Below, in pieces: positions 45,820-58,215 of a stretch of DNA of 64,000 nt. Source of the stretch: Antedon bifida (lineage: Eukaryota > Echinodermata > Crinoidea > Comatulida > Antedonidae); contig OY727100.1 of assembly GCA_963402885.1 (NCBI GenBank), positions 4,030,001-4,094,000 on the forward strand, written 5' to 3'. Under the pieces are notes generated by a model that searched no databases, was not told the DNA's origin, and worked only from the letters and a program-made list of their open reading frames with translations. Position numbers and translations under genes: made by a program. Within the stretch, counting starts at the first letter, position 1. Each line of letters opens with the position of its first letter.

Positions 45820-48800
45820 TTACAACCCCAATATCTAGTCGCAAAATATGAAGAATGGTCAACTATTTTGGTTAGTACACCTGTTGAATAATAGTAAAGT
45901 TCCTTAAGATAAGAACCAACAAATTAAAATTTGAATAAAATGACAGGTGTTTTAACATCAATCAACATCTGCTTATTCTCATTAGCAAGGAGGTAAAACT
46001 AAATGAGTGATATTTATAAGTCATAAAACTGATTTTGTTGTAACAATTATTGTTTTGGTTTGTGTCGTCTATAGTATGGGAGACTTTAATTGATTTTATC
46101 GGGGTAGGCGCTGCACTGCTGTCTGCCGTGGGCCAGTTGAGGGGCTAATCTGAATGTACTCAGTTTCCAGTTAAGCTTGATGACGAAAATAAATATTTAC
46201 TCATTTTAATTGGGAGATTTGAGATTTTCCCAATCAACAAGGTTTTTGATAGTACTTTAACAGCACTTCTTAAAACACTAAAAACCTTTTTACAGTATTA
46301 ATAAAACCTTGATAAAGGGGGATTTCCTATATAATGTTTCACAGTAAAGTGGTTATCACTTCCCGTTTTGCAACCCCAAATTGATGATTAATTTGCTTGG
46401 TCACGCAAAAAAAAAACTTACCAACTTTGAGGATTGCAATACTAGATTTAAGAATTTAACAAGGAAAATGCTTTTCCAAAAACATGAGTCTATAAAATGT
46501 TTTTCCATTGTTTATTTCTTATTATAAAGAAATAGCATGATTTTAAAGTTTTACATGCATTGCTAATTATGAAATTGCGGTATACGTGGGAACACTGCCC
46601 TCTATTGAATTATATCCACCTAACCAATTTAAATAAGATTTCCTTCTTTCTATTAAGAAAATTCATTAATGTTATTAAATATAACCCTTGATACTACTAA
46701 AGGCTGTATGTGGCATGTGAACTATGGAGAAAAGAATACTAAAAGGTGCCTAAAGCCTCTAAATTAATATTAGTTGACCTCATTTATATAGGTTATAAAA
46801 TTCACAATGTATTACATTTTATCAAATAAATCATGGTAAATTGTCCTAAATATTGACATAATGAGTCCGAGGTTATGAACTTTCAACAACAGAGTTCTTT
46901 TGTGTATCAAATACAAGCTTTGAGTTTTTAAGAGAGATACAGATACTGTAAACAGATTTCTTAATGTAGTAATAAATTATAAAAAATCTAAAATAGGATA
47001 CCAATACATGCTTTGGTATTCAATTAATGTTTGCATACATTTTTACTGATTTTTTTTCCTTTTTCTGAATTTGCAACATTCCCAAATAAAATGTATTTAA
47101 CATAGACATGGTAGTTTGTTGATTAGGACTTTCTCAAAATTGTAAGTGTTTAAAAAAAAAATTATTTCTGGTGAATTTCCAAACTTCTTGGTTTCCACTA
47201 CTGTATCCATCCACAGCAAGGATATACGCACAATGCATTTAATTTAACAAATCAAAAGAGACAGTTTAGGTAATCCATTGCTTGTGATTGGTTGCTTTGT
47301 TTGAGTTGGAATAACATCCTTACATTTTAACATCCTTGTGGAAAGAAAGTTTGAGTGTTCATGTGTTCTTCTTGTGCTGTACAAAAGTATATAATTTGAA
47401 ATGAACAGTAGTAGGGTATTAAAAGGGAAAGATCTTTCCATGACAGACTTAACAGTTGATCAAAGTCCTTGACCTTAAATTTGAGTTTATTAATATAATT
47501 TTGATTCCTTGAACTAATATGGAATGACAAAACGAAAGTAGTGGAAGTCTATTTAAGATCTTTCTGATTTAAAAATATAAACTTTACCATAACTAGAATA
47601 GAACCTAACTGTTTCTTTTAGATGATGAATAAAAGATAGTATTTAAACATCACAAACCATGTGTATTCGTTAACATTTAAACATTAAATTTTTAAATAAA
47701 AGTGGCATTTTGTTTATAATGAATGCTTATGCAGTTTTCGAAAATGGTAGAGTTTGCATATTTTATTGCTTCTATGAGCCTGTGTTGACCAAACTAATAA
47801 AAATCATATTTCTTTTATAAATAAAGAAAACAAAATCTGTCAGATTCATACTGAAAAAATATTGTGAATATTTTGAACCTAATGAACTTTATTATAGTGG
47901 ATACCTTTTGTTTACTTTTTACAGAAGTGTACTCAGCATTATACAGGGCAGACACGGTACAGCCTTTGTAGTGGCTCCCACAATAAAGCTAAAACTTCTA
48001 AATTTAGATCCTATTGCCACTAATAAGCTACTTGCACTCTTGCCCTTTTCATAGAAATTTTAATTTTAGGTTTAAAATGTTAAAAAAGATGAGAGTTCAA
48101 CAGGATTCATTCAACGATCTCGCTGTTTTCTGAGAAATTATAGTAGGATTAATGAAAGAAATAAATGGTTTCTATCAAAAGGTTATAAAGTATGATATTC
48201 ATAAATATGCATTGAATAAAATAACATTCCTGCTAACTCATATGATACTATTAGTACATACTCCTATAAAAGAAAAGCATGCATTTATCAAAATTTAAAT
48301 ATCAATAAATTGTGTTTTTACAAGAACCACCAGTAAACAGACCAGACATTTGGGGTGATTTTGATGTTAATGGTTTATTTTATGTCAATTTAGGTCACTC
48401 TAGTCATATTCACACCATGTGGCAATATTGTGATAAAAAAAGTCGTTGAGAAGGTATATTTTGGTAAATTTACAGTTTCATGTGTGAAAGGAGTTTATCA
48501 CACCTCATGCACTATACATTTGGGTTTTTCCATTCATTATGTAACACTAGTTTTGCTATGTGCTCTTATATACGCAGAAAGTCATCAGTGGCGTGAGGGT
48601 CTAGAGCTAATGAGGCCCTCCTAAGCAGGACTCGGAGGAAAAAGGGCATTAAAATATGTTGAAAATGCTAAAATGCCCCGGACCTCTCCGTTACACTACT
48701 AAATGTCATTACCTAACACGGAGGACTGCAATTGGCTTCTTTCATAGAAACTTAAAATATAATTTTCTTCAATCATTACAAAACAAAGTGTACAAAGTAA

Positions 48801-49540
48801 TGCTATTTCACATGTGTTAACATTTGTTCTTTTAGAAGTGTTATATTTCAGAATTCACAATGGAAATTCTGTAATTTGTAAAAGATCTGAAATCAAGTAG
48901 GAGAAGGCAATTATAAATAATAGGATCAAACTACAGGAATATATTGAGTTGTATGTATCATATTTATCATCATTATCATATGGATATAAAATCATTTTAA
49001 ATGATACTAAACATGCTATTGCTAAAGATTTAAATAAAAAATATTTTATATTGTATTAAAAATATATCTATAGTAGAATTAAATACAGTAACTATACCGA
49101 GCATAACCTAGGATCTAGGTCACAACTTTAACATGCATTGCCTAAAACAAATTATTATTCATAATATCAATATGCACTTTTTTAGGAAAATGTTGCTGGC
49201 CCAAATGATGCAATAAGGTACTTTTATTTCCTATTTCAATATGATGAGCATTAAACTTAAAAAAATAATAATATTGGAACGACCATTAACAATATAATTC
49301 ACCTTTTAGTTTTACTGAGTACAAAGATATGTCCGTTATTAATTAATATATTTTCAATTTTCCAATATTTTTATTGAAATGCTTCAATTTCTTTTCATAT
49401 CATTCAACAATACAATTACTATTCATTAAATGTAATGTATTATTTACATACAGAAGACAACAACATTTTAACAAAGGCCAGATATAGGATAGCTATTAAT
49501 AAGGAAGTTTTACATTGATTGAGTTATACTTTTATATAAT
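45820..49540. other. Presumed intron of the leftward MGN gene
   Basis: Apart from the possible SINE at 46.1 kb, nothing is recognised. A minus-strand segment about 53 nt long near 47340-47392 has an acceptor and a GTAAGG donor but a stop in one likely frame. Confidence 0.35.
46075..46192 (+). mobile_element. Possible SINE fragment
   Basis: A GC-rich stretch (GTATGGGAGACTTTAATTG; GGTAGGCGCTGCACTGCTGT; GGGCCAGTTGAGGGGC) ends in GACGAAAATAAATATT. It resembles a SINE body and tail, and GTATGGGAGAC recalls the 5S box C. No second copy was found in the window. Confidence 0.25.
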
Positions 49541-49544
49541 ATAT

Positions 49545-49585
49545 AAATAGTTATTTACAGTATATTATACTGTAAATAACTATTT
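49545..49585. repeat. Perfect 18-bp palindrome
   Basis: AAATAGTTATTTACAGTA and its exact reverse complement flank TATTA. It lies just upstream of the large composite minisatellite. Confidence 0.8.
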
Positions 49586-49599
49586 CTGTGAATGTTTCT

Positions 49600-50665
49600 T
49601 CAGCCTACTGTACACTGTATTCAACCTGTACTACACTTGTCAACCTAGTCAACCTACACTTTTGTGTCAACCATGAAACCTAGTCTATAGGAAGTACTAT
49701 AGAGCCATTGTGTAGGCCAGTACTAGTGTCAAGCTAGTAAACCTGTACTGTGTCAAGCTAGTAAACCTGTACTGTGTCAAGCTACAGTAGTAACTGAACC
49801 AGTGTCAACCTTGATAACCTGCACTTTGGTATAAACCTACACAGTAATCATCCTGGATAGTAGTATACTACAGTACAGTAGTGTTAAGTGTAGTGTCAAG
49901 CTAGTAAACATGTCCCAATGTCAACCTAGTCAACCTGCACTTTGGTGTTAACTTAATCAAACCTGTGTAGTACAGTAGTTAAAGTACTACAGTAGTGTCA
50001 ACGTGTACTACTAGCTAATAAACATGTACCAGTGTCAAGCTAGTATAGTAAACATAGCGTGAACCTAATCAAACCTGTGTAGTAGTAGTACAATAGTTAA
50101 AGTACTACAGTAGTGTCAACGTGTACTAGTGTCAAGCTAGTAAACATGTACCAGTGTCAAGCTAGTATAGTAAACATAGCGTGAACCTAATCAAACCTGT
50201 ATAGTAGTAGTACAATAGTTAAAGTACTACAGTAGTGTCAACGTGTACTAGTGTCAACATGTACTACAGTAGTGTCGACGTGTACTAGTGTCAAGCTAGT
50301 AAACATGTACCAGTGTCAAGCTAGTATAGTAAACATAGCGTGAACCTAATCAAACCTGTATAGTAGTAGTACAATAGTTAAAGTACTACTGTAGTGTCAA
50401 CGTGTACTAGTGTCAACATGTACTACAGTAGTGTCGACGTGTACTAGTGTCAAGCTAGTACAGTAAACATAGCGTGAACCTAATCAAACCTGTGTAGTAG
50501 TAGTACAATAGTTAAAGTACTACTGTAGTGTCAACGTGTACTAGTGTCAACATGTACTACAGTAGTGTCAACGTGTACTAGTGTCTAGCTAGTAAACATG
50601 TACCAGTGTCAAGCTAGTATAGTAAACATAGCGTGAACCTAATCAAACCTGTATAGTACAATACA
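49600..50665. repeat. Composite minisatellite (GTGTCAA...CTAGT... units)
   Basis: A higher-order array: AACATAGCGTGAACCTAATC starts at about 50051, 50173, 50332, 50466 and 50625, giving spacings of 122, 159, 134 and 159. The 37-nt difference is an optional GTGTCAACATGTACTACAGT-type module, and the 134 unit lacks a 25-nt AAACATGTACCAGTGTCAAG block. The left part (49600-50040) holds simpler, diverged GTGTCAAGCTAGTAAACCTG repeats. Confidence 0.9.
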
Positions 50666-51167
50666 GCTGTTAAAGGACAACTTGACCGAGGACCATATTT
50701 TAACAACGTATAAATAGGGATGTACATATGATTTCAGAACCATCGTGAGATTAAGGATATCGCCGCACACGCTTCGTAAACTGTATCTCTAAATTTTGGT
50801 GGGTACTGTAGGTCACCAATTTAATTAATTCATTATTTTAAAAACATGTGTAAGTTTGAACATGCTTTAATGTCAAAAATCTTGAAATAATACAAATAAA
50901 GATTCAAAATCTAAAATGCTAAATATATGATAATGACATCATCAAATAATATTTTTACTATTTTATTTTCTAAGAATTATAAACATTAAGATTTCTTGAA
51001 CCCTGGGGAGTTGAAAAGTGCAAAGTAATCAATATTTAACGCTCATAACATTTCTTATTGTAATAACATACTTTTATCATACAGTAATGAATATAAATAC
51101 AAACAGTGTAATGTTGATTAATAAATTTGTTTCAAGTCTATGAAAATGAAAATGTCAAAGATCTTAA

Positions 51168-51308
51168 TCAATGAACTTTTGTATTGGAGGTCAAATATGG
51201 GATGTAATATAAGATGGAAAGGTCAAGAAACTTTCTAAAAGCCTTGACCTGAAACTGAGGACAAAAGGGCTGCAAGCTAGCATTGCATGACATTCTTATG
51301 CTGTCTGC
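51168..51308 (-). CDS. Candidate exon after a strong acceptor, open for 46 codons
   Basis: A good minus-strand acceptor (TATATACTTGCCTTCAG) precedes a frame reading ADSIRMSCNASLQPFCPQFQ and continuing to a stop at 51168. The other two frames close quickly. The only donor-like site is CAG then GTCAAG, which is weak, so it would be a terminal exon or a spurious acceptor. It lies within the presumed long intron of the MGN gene. Function unknown. Confidence 0.25.
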   Translation of the reverse strand, partial: ADSIRMSCNASLQPFCPQFQVKAFRKFLDLSILYYIPYLTSNTKVH

Positions 51309-51948
51309 CTGAAGGCAAGTATATAGAAATATAAACATACTCTGTACTACCATGGAGGTATATACCTCCATAATATTACCACAATATTTAAATTAATAAA
51401 ATCCTTGACATTACGAATTTAGATTATACAACCAATACCCTAGGTTTCAAAGCTAACACATCTTGTATTGACAATAGACAATTTCACTAAATTTATGTTG
51501 TCACAATTCATTAAAAAGCAAATTCATATTTGTAACCAATCGTCTGGATTGATAAAAAATTTCCAGCAAAAAAATCACTATTTAAACAAAATATTTTATT
51601 TCTATATTTATACATAAAATGTTGTTGTATTGTTGAGACTCTTTTCCAGATGCTGAGGCACAGTAAATGACATTATTTCATTATAAATAAACTTATTATT
51701 TTAATTTTAAATGGTTCCTCACATTGCTTTTCATCGAATCGCTTGTTTTGTTGAGTATAGAGAATTTTATTAGAGAATATAGGTTGGTATACAAGCTTGG
51801 ATGAAGTAATTATTAAACCCTAGCTAAATACTCAGAAAGAATATAGACTGTTTTATAGCAGGGTGGATACTTCATGAATTATAAAGCAACAATTAATTCT
51901 TGAAATTTCATTTGGATCATTGCGAAACGCAAATACAATACTTTGTAT

Positions 51949-52250
51949 TTAATAATAATAATATCCTGGATTTATATAGTGCCTAATGTTGTGAAACCTC
52001 TAAGCACTGAACATTATTACCCCAGTCATTTTTTCATGTATGGAAACATACTCCCATAATGCAGGTAGTAATCAGCGCAAAGTTGTGTCTTGATCTAACC
52101 GGGTTCCCATTTATACACCTGGGTGGAGAGAGGCAACGTAAGTAAAGTATCTTGCCTAAGGATATACAAGCAATGCGGGGAGAGTTGGATTTGAACCTCG
52201 ATCTCACGATCAGTAGTCGAACATCCAACACACTGTGCCACACGCCCTTA
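51949..52250 (-). mobile_element. tRNA-derived SINE, near full length
   Basis: On the minus strand the head reads GGGCGTGTGGCACAGTGTGT (A-box-like), then GAGATCGAGGTTCAAATCCA (B box), then CCCGCATTGC, TGCCTCTCTCCACCCAGGTG, GGGAACCCGGTTAGATCAAG and GACTGGGGTAATAATG. It ends TATATAAATCCAGGATATTA and TTATTATT. It is the most complete copy of the family. Confidence 0.75.
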
Positions 52251-52325
52251 CATAAGGTTTTTTCACTTTTCGATTTTCACACTTTTTGATTTGTTGGATC
52301 AACAGAAAGGAGAATTCACTCTTAC

Positions 52326-52374
52326 ATTGCAGTAGTTGTAGTGACACAGGTCTGGTAGGTTGCAAAAGCCCAGG
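52326..52374 (-). CDS. Candidate alternative second exon of the MGN gene
   Basis: This is a 49-nt minus-strand segment bounded by a T-rich acceptor (GCCGTTTTTAG) and a strong donor (CAAT then GTAAGAGTG, intron from 52325). It lies 973 nt downstream of the MGN exon. In phase 0 it reads PGLLQPTRPVSLQLLQ and leaves in phase 1; the other two frames are also open, so coding evidence is weak. If used, it would not be phase-compatible with exon A directly. A SINE copy begins about 75 bp further downstream. Confidence 0.3.
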
Positions 52375-53347
52375 CTAAAAACGGCTAAAACTTATAACGA
52401 AATTAATAGATGAGTGTGGATATATTAAATTATAATCAGTATTACTTGTATAAAGTGTATAGTAAGTTGTACATTAGAATGTTACTATATATAACATAAT
52501 TATCAAATTAGAAAATGAATTGTAAAATGTAACCACTAGACTACTGATCAAGTAAGCTTTCAATTAGTCGGACGAGGTCACATAATAAAATGATAACAAA
52601 TAGGACACTGAACAAATTAACTATGTGACTCAAAAGTATTACAACAAATCTAACTACATCTGAAGAGATTATGAATGAAAAACATCAAAGTTTGCATTAA
52701 TCTTAAATGACCACATTTTACACCAATCTGACCCACATTATAATCACAACTCATCCTTTTAGCCGATTTACATATAATATAACCTTTCTGGATTATTGGC
52801 AAAGTCTACCACATAATCCTCCCTTTGCTTAAAATTAAAAAAAATAAATAAAATCTAATGTTTTGCCAATCATTGGTGAAGCAACAAATTATGAATGACC
52901 ACATTTTACACCAATCTGACCCACATTATGATCATCATCTTTATCGATTATGCTATACAATATATAACCTTCTAGATTTGCAAAGCTAAATATATTAATC
53001 ATAATTAAATGCTAGACTTTTATTATTTTTTTTAAATAACTTTTTTCTTATCATTTTATAATCCATAAAACCATACAGTATTCTATCATACTGTAAATAT
53101 TATTAATTTTCAAGGACAAAATAATAACTATTTCGGGGTTAATCAAAATAAACATACATACCTATAATTCTAAAATCAATCATAGAAACATAACATAACA
53201 TATTGTGTTAACTGATTTTTAATGTTTTTATCATTATCCACATTGAACAATATGAAACTCAAGGACAAGAAACACAAACAACATATTGTTTACTATAATT
53301 AAAACAAACAGTGGAAATTTATTGGTTTTAATAAGCAAAATTCTTAC

Positions 53348-53410
53348 CTTTTTCTGTAAGTCTCGATTATAATTTTCCTGTATAACAGAATGTATGTGTG
53401 CATTACCCAT
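53348..53410 (-). CDS. First coding exon of a gene with an MGN (possible N-myristoylation) start
   Basis: On the minus strand an ATG at 53410 lies in a strong initiation context (A at -3, G at +4). It opens a frame of exactly 21 codons, MGNAHIHSVIQENYNRDLQ plus KK, that ends in phase 0 at a strong donor (AAG then GTAAGAATT, intron starting at 53347). Gly2-Asn3 with small or polar residues following fits N-myristoyl transferase substrates, so membrane tethering is possible. I do not recognise the family. The upstream sequence contains a four-codon upstream frame (53417-53428) ending six nucleotides before the start. The exon's 5' end and transcription start were not located. The likely downstream exons are at 39.4-38.8 kb, which also accept phase 0; a weaker alternative second exon is at 52326-52374. 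Confidence 0.6.
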
Positions 53411-53416
53411 TGTTTA

Positions 53417-53428
53417 CTATAGTGACAT
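53417..53428 (-). promoter_or_regulatory. Minimal upstream open reading frame
   Basis: In the presumed 5' UTR of the MGN exon an upstream ATG reads Met-Ser-Leu-stop and terminates six nucleotides before the main start codon. Such minimal upstream frames can damp translation or favour re-initiation. The effect here is inferred only from position and depends on the 5' UTR being contiguous. Confidence 0.3.
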
Positions 53429-53429
53429 T

Positions 53430-56400
53430 ACAACAAATCAAGGTTAAAAAAGGCAAAAGCCATATAGTCCTCTATCAACCGCTAAACTCGTATATCTCGG
53501 TATTATTTTGTAGACGATAAAAGTAAAGTCCCAATGTATGGTATGTTCTCCAGTATAAGTATTAGCTGTTCGTTGGCATGCAGTTGTACAGCCAATGTCA
53601 ACAGCCTAGTAGCTTTTATCAGCTGAAACTCCACGACAATATTACAAGTAAGCATGTAAATGAGCCTGACCTGTGCAGACCTGACGCAAGTCAACAGCCA
53701 CTGCTAAGGTACACTGCTTGTGAGCAGCTTCACTACCTGTTTCATACATGCTGGGACTGTAAATAAGTGGGCAGGTCATGCCACAGGCCAGATTCTACTA
53801 CAGATTTCAAGAGGTCAATGTTGGACCGATCAATTATTTAAAAAGGGAAGGAAGTCGTTGAGAGAACAATGACTGTTCGCGATGATTAAACAACTATAGC
53901 ATTGAAACATCAGTTAATAATTAACACATGAAACACTTCAAATAATTTGAACGAGATAAATGTAAGATTTTTAAATAAATAAATAAATATAAATGTTAAA
54001 TTCCATGTTTATTTTCAACTTTCATTTTTTATCTTGCTAAATTTTTAACAATTGCATTTTGGTTTGGTTTGGTTTTTCAGTAATTTTCTTTGGTCAAAAG
54101 TCATTTAATACATATAATTAATAAATATCTTAATTAAATGTTTAAGTTTACATTATGTTGTTTATTTAAAACCCACACATAATTTTACATTTAATAATAA
54201 GAATAAATTAATATAACTTCATTAAATTATTAATTTCAATTAAGAAACCTGCAATTATTACAAAAATGGTTTCAACTTTAATCTGATGAACTATTTGATG
54301 TTTGTTTTAGGTCAATGACCTTTTTTCCTTATTAAACTTTAGATATTAATTCTTTATACTTGTGTGTGTATATTTATTTGGTAATGGTTATGAAATATAT
54401 ACATTCTTTGTCAATTTATATCTGTAACTTCTATTATGTTGGTGAAACCAAGATAGTTATACTGAATTTTGTATTTTAAAATAAAGCAAAAAATATTGTC
54501 ACTTTTTTCTTAATAAATACAATGTATTCATAACTATGTCATGACTTTTTTAATGGAGTAAGGTTAGAAGGTGATACAAAACTGCAGTATTGTTGACTAA
54601 ATGATTGATCGATAAGATCAAGACAAGATGTATAACACCTATACAGGAACATCTTTATGATTGCGATAATATAGGGTAAAATACTGCATCTAGTAACCAA
54701 ATCAATCATACTTGTCACATATCATGTTTTACTGATCGAAGCTCACAAAGACAGAGGCGAGCAAATTATCACCTGCTAAACAGTGTAATTTTTCAATATG
54801 AAGGAAGCATGACAATATAACAAACGAGGGGTGGCTAGAAAATGAGTTACACTGTAATAACCTACTTTTTATTTATGAACTAGGAAACAAAGTCAGAGTG
54901 ACATTGTTATAAGAACTCTAGTGCAACATTTATTTTGCATTACTGTTATTTCCAACAAAAATTCCTAACTAAAGAGATACTAGGTAGCTACATGTTTCAG
55001 GTTGCCAGAGAAAATAACAAATGTACAAAATAAACAGGGGAAGGGGAGGGGAAAGTGAGAATGAGTGGAGCAAGGAAATAAAGAAAAGGCTGATGACACA
55101 ATATGGTCATATGATCCGTGTCAAAAATTAAAGAAGCTCAGGGAAAGATCAAAAGGAAGACCGATTACAACATGGATGGCAAACATTCAGAGAGAATGGA
55201 CCAAACTTTTCACACACGGACCTACAGTATACTGTACACATACTTGCTCAAAACTCACAAAGTGGCAAATACAGGTGAGACGAGCGTTGTATAGACAATT
55301 ATCGAAGATGCATTGTGCATATACATTGCATTGACATTGTTCCATCTAAGCGGAAACCAGAGCTTTAAAGGGCATTATAAATTAAATACTGTATAGACTG
55401 GACCTGGATCCTAAATTTTTCTAAGGAAGATTGTACAACGTGCCGATTATATTGCTACGGTTATGGCGCCTTTGCTTTAAAATAAAATATGAATAAATTG
55501 ATAGAAACATTTTATAATGAACGACCATTTTTTAATATTATAAAAGAAATTCTTCAGTTATAACTTGATTGTTCATGTTTGAAAATGGATAAAATCAGTG
55601 ACCAAACTAAAAACTTTAACCTTTTGAAACTGAAATTGTCTGAGCCTGTGGATATCAATGTGCTGAATTGTTCCTATTAAAAAATGTGTGCCAACAAATG
55701 AGGCAGGTTATCAAAATACAAATTTGTCAATACTAAAAAAAAGATAAAAAACATCATATCCTCCCAGTTGTATAGCATATTGAAACAAAATTTCAATTAG
55801 AAAATATTGGTTCTGTAAATAATTGGTTTAGACAACAAAATTTAGAAAAATGATTATGACATTAAGGAGCACAGAATGTGTTTAAACGTGACAAAATACT
55901 GTAACTAAGATACAAAAAGCATTGTTGATGGTTCATCAATATATGCCTGTCCTTGATAATAATGTGGAATAGGGAGTCATGTATTGAACATTTTTTCAGC
56001 AACACCTCATAAAATACAAACTGAGTTGTGTGATAATATCTTATATGCTTTCTTTAATACACCAGTTAAATATTGAACAAAACATCTTATAAATTCAACA
56101 ATGGTGGCGCTATTCTGATTCTAGGATGACCTATCACGTACTGTACAGAACCTTTATATTGCTTTAACATTTTGAAATTAAAGTGTTATTGTATTAATTA
56201 AAAAAATTAAGTATATAAATACAGACGGACAGCAAATTTAATACGTATGATATTAAAATAGTTCTAATTGTGGTGTATCTGTCAAAAGTTGATAAAATTC
56301 TAGGAAAAATGTTTTGTAGAAGTTTGTGGATATACGATAGATAATTTTTTTTTATCTAAAGTGCAAAAATAAATCTTAAATGAAAGTATAAGAATTAATG

Positions 56401-57815
56401 TTTTATTCTGTATAGTGATCTAATATTCAGGCCTAGCGCGCTGCAAAACAATTTAAACAACCTGTTTAAACAACCTGGTAACAATAAAAATTTGAGACGG
56501 CAAAACAAATTAATTTTTCAGTATGTTATATATCAAAAGTAATGAAGATCTAATTAATATTGTGATAACAAAAAAATGCTCACATAATTTAATATTTGGA
56601 ACATTAGGCTCTTCACTATAATAAATATACAGGTCACCATGATTAAGAAATTAACCTTACACTTGATCTAAATATTGCAAAAATAACATTTTCATTTTTC
56701 ATCTTATGATGTGAAAACACTATTATTCTTATGTAAATTTGCATTATTGAGCATTTTGAACATTTCGCATTAAACCAATTGTATTTGTACTTTTTACAAA
56801 ATGTACAATTTGTTAGTTCTGAAATATAAATAGCTATAAATAAACAATGCCACATGCACTGACAAAAGAAACATTATTGATTAAAAAGGCGGCAGGGTCA
56901 CAAGAACTTTTGAAGCTAAGCTAATGTTGACCTGGAACAACTGTAAATTCAACGAACTACAGTACTTCGGCAAAAGCGCTTTGTCAACTTCCAAGCAACA
57001 GAACGGTGAACTAAAAAGGAACAAGTATGCGAGTACTATGTCTACATCTCACTGATCGGTATAGTCACGGTCACCTACCGCGTCATGATGCGATTTAATT
57101 ATTTTTGCGTTTGGCTCCTTTAAGTTAAGGAAAACTAGAACACGTTCAACTCAACACAACACAACTGCGTTTATATCAATATATTCAGTTGAGGTCAGTT
57201 GTCGGAGCACAGAGTTGAGTTGTGTCAAGTTCCATGTCGACATAATCCTACATTTAAACAGAATTCAATTGGATTTCTAGCAAAGTTGTTTGGGTCTATA
57301 CAAATAACGCTATCTAATTTTAGTACAAAATAATCACTTTGCATCTTTATCACAACAATCATATATAGTTGGATACAGTCATGAATTTGTAATTAGCCTT
57401 GCTGCAATAATCTCTGGGATCATTGGATGAAGTGATCAACTGAAAATGAATGGCGTACTATATTTAGTCATGAAGGCATACAATAAATTTCCATTAAATT
57501 AATAATGTTCTACAAAAACTGGAATATGAACACATATTATAGCATTGTGAATTACTTTTCTAATCCAGGAAACGACTGGAAAAATAAAAATTGTATTATT
57601 TTAATATTTATTTTTGATATGATATTAATATTTAACATTGAAACACGGTCTTTAGTTTGATATTTTGTAATACATAACATAATACAATATTATAACATTA
57701 TTATACACTTCAGAAAATTAATAAACTGTAGTTCTAACAAAATTGTTGCTCAGACACAGCATAAATTAATTAAATAAATTTGGAATAAAACAACATTATA
57801 CAAATTGTTTGGTTT
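53430..57815. other. Upstream region of the MGN gene, no promoter resolved
   Basis: This stretch should hold the 5' UTR and promoter if the 53.4 kb exon is the first coding exon. A GC-richer patch with inverted GTTGAGTTG/CAACTCAAC motifs at about 57120-57235 is visible, but no TATA box or initiator can be defended. The LINE relic at 55.1 kb is the only other feature. Confidence 0.3.
55051..55335 (+). pseudogene. LINE reverse-transcriptase C-terminal relic
   Basis: In one frame the sequence reads KKRLMTQYGHMIRVKN, and after a frame change reads SKGRPITTWMANIQREWTK. This follows the ...YGH..R... then GRP.TTW..NI...W layout found after the reverse-transcriptase domain in CR1/Jockey-type LINE proteins. 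The downstream part is decayed. No 5' part of the element is visible, so it is a 5'-truncated, frameshifted remnant. Confidence 0.45.
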
Positions 57816-57817
57816 GC

Positions 57818-58215
57818 AAGCCCGGCGCACACTGTACTGTAGCTATCGGCTGATTCAACTGGCACAAATAACACTTTGCTCACAAAAGAAATTGCCGAAA
57901 ACTGTGATCGCGTTCAATCGGACAGATGCTAAACACATTCAGTACGCGATTTTCTGATTGGATATTACTCACTACGCTATACGGCGCACGCTGACATATT
58001 ATAATAAATCAGAACATGTCATGTGCAGTGGAATTTTTTAGTGAACTGTTGGCGCACACTTGACGAAAATGACACATGCAACAAAAAATATTAAACACGA
58101 TAGATATTTTCTTCAGCGGCATGCATTCCTCACGAATTGTCCGGCGCACACTGTGAGCAAAAGTGCTTTTCGTGCCAGTTGGCTCAGCCGACAGCTATAG
58201 TGTGCACCAGGCTTA
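57818..58215. mobile_element. TIR element (AAGCCTGGTGCACAC type)
   Basis: This is a 398-bp element. The left end AAGCCCGGCGCACACTGTAC and the reversed right end AAGCCTGGTGCACACTATAG continue as arms through AGCTATCGGCTGA, CAACTGGCAC and TTTGCTCACA. GGCGCACAC recurs internally at about 58051 and 58142. Superfamily uncertain; target duplication not clear. Confidence 0.65.
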
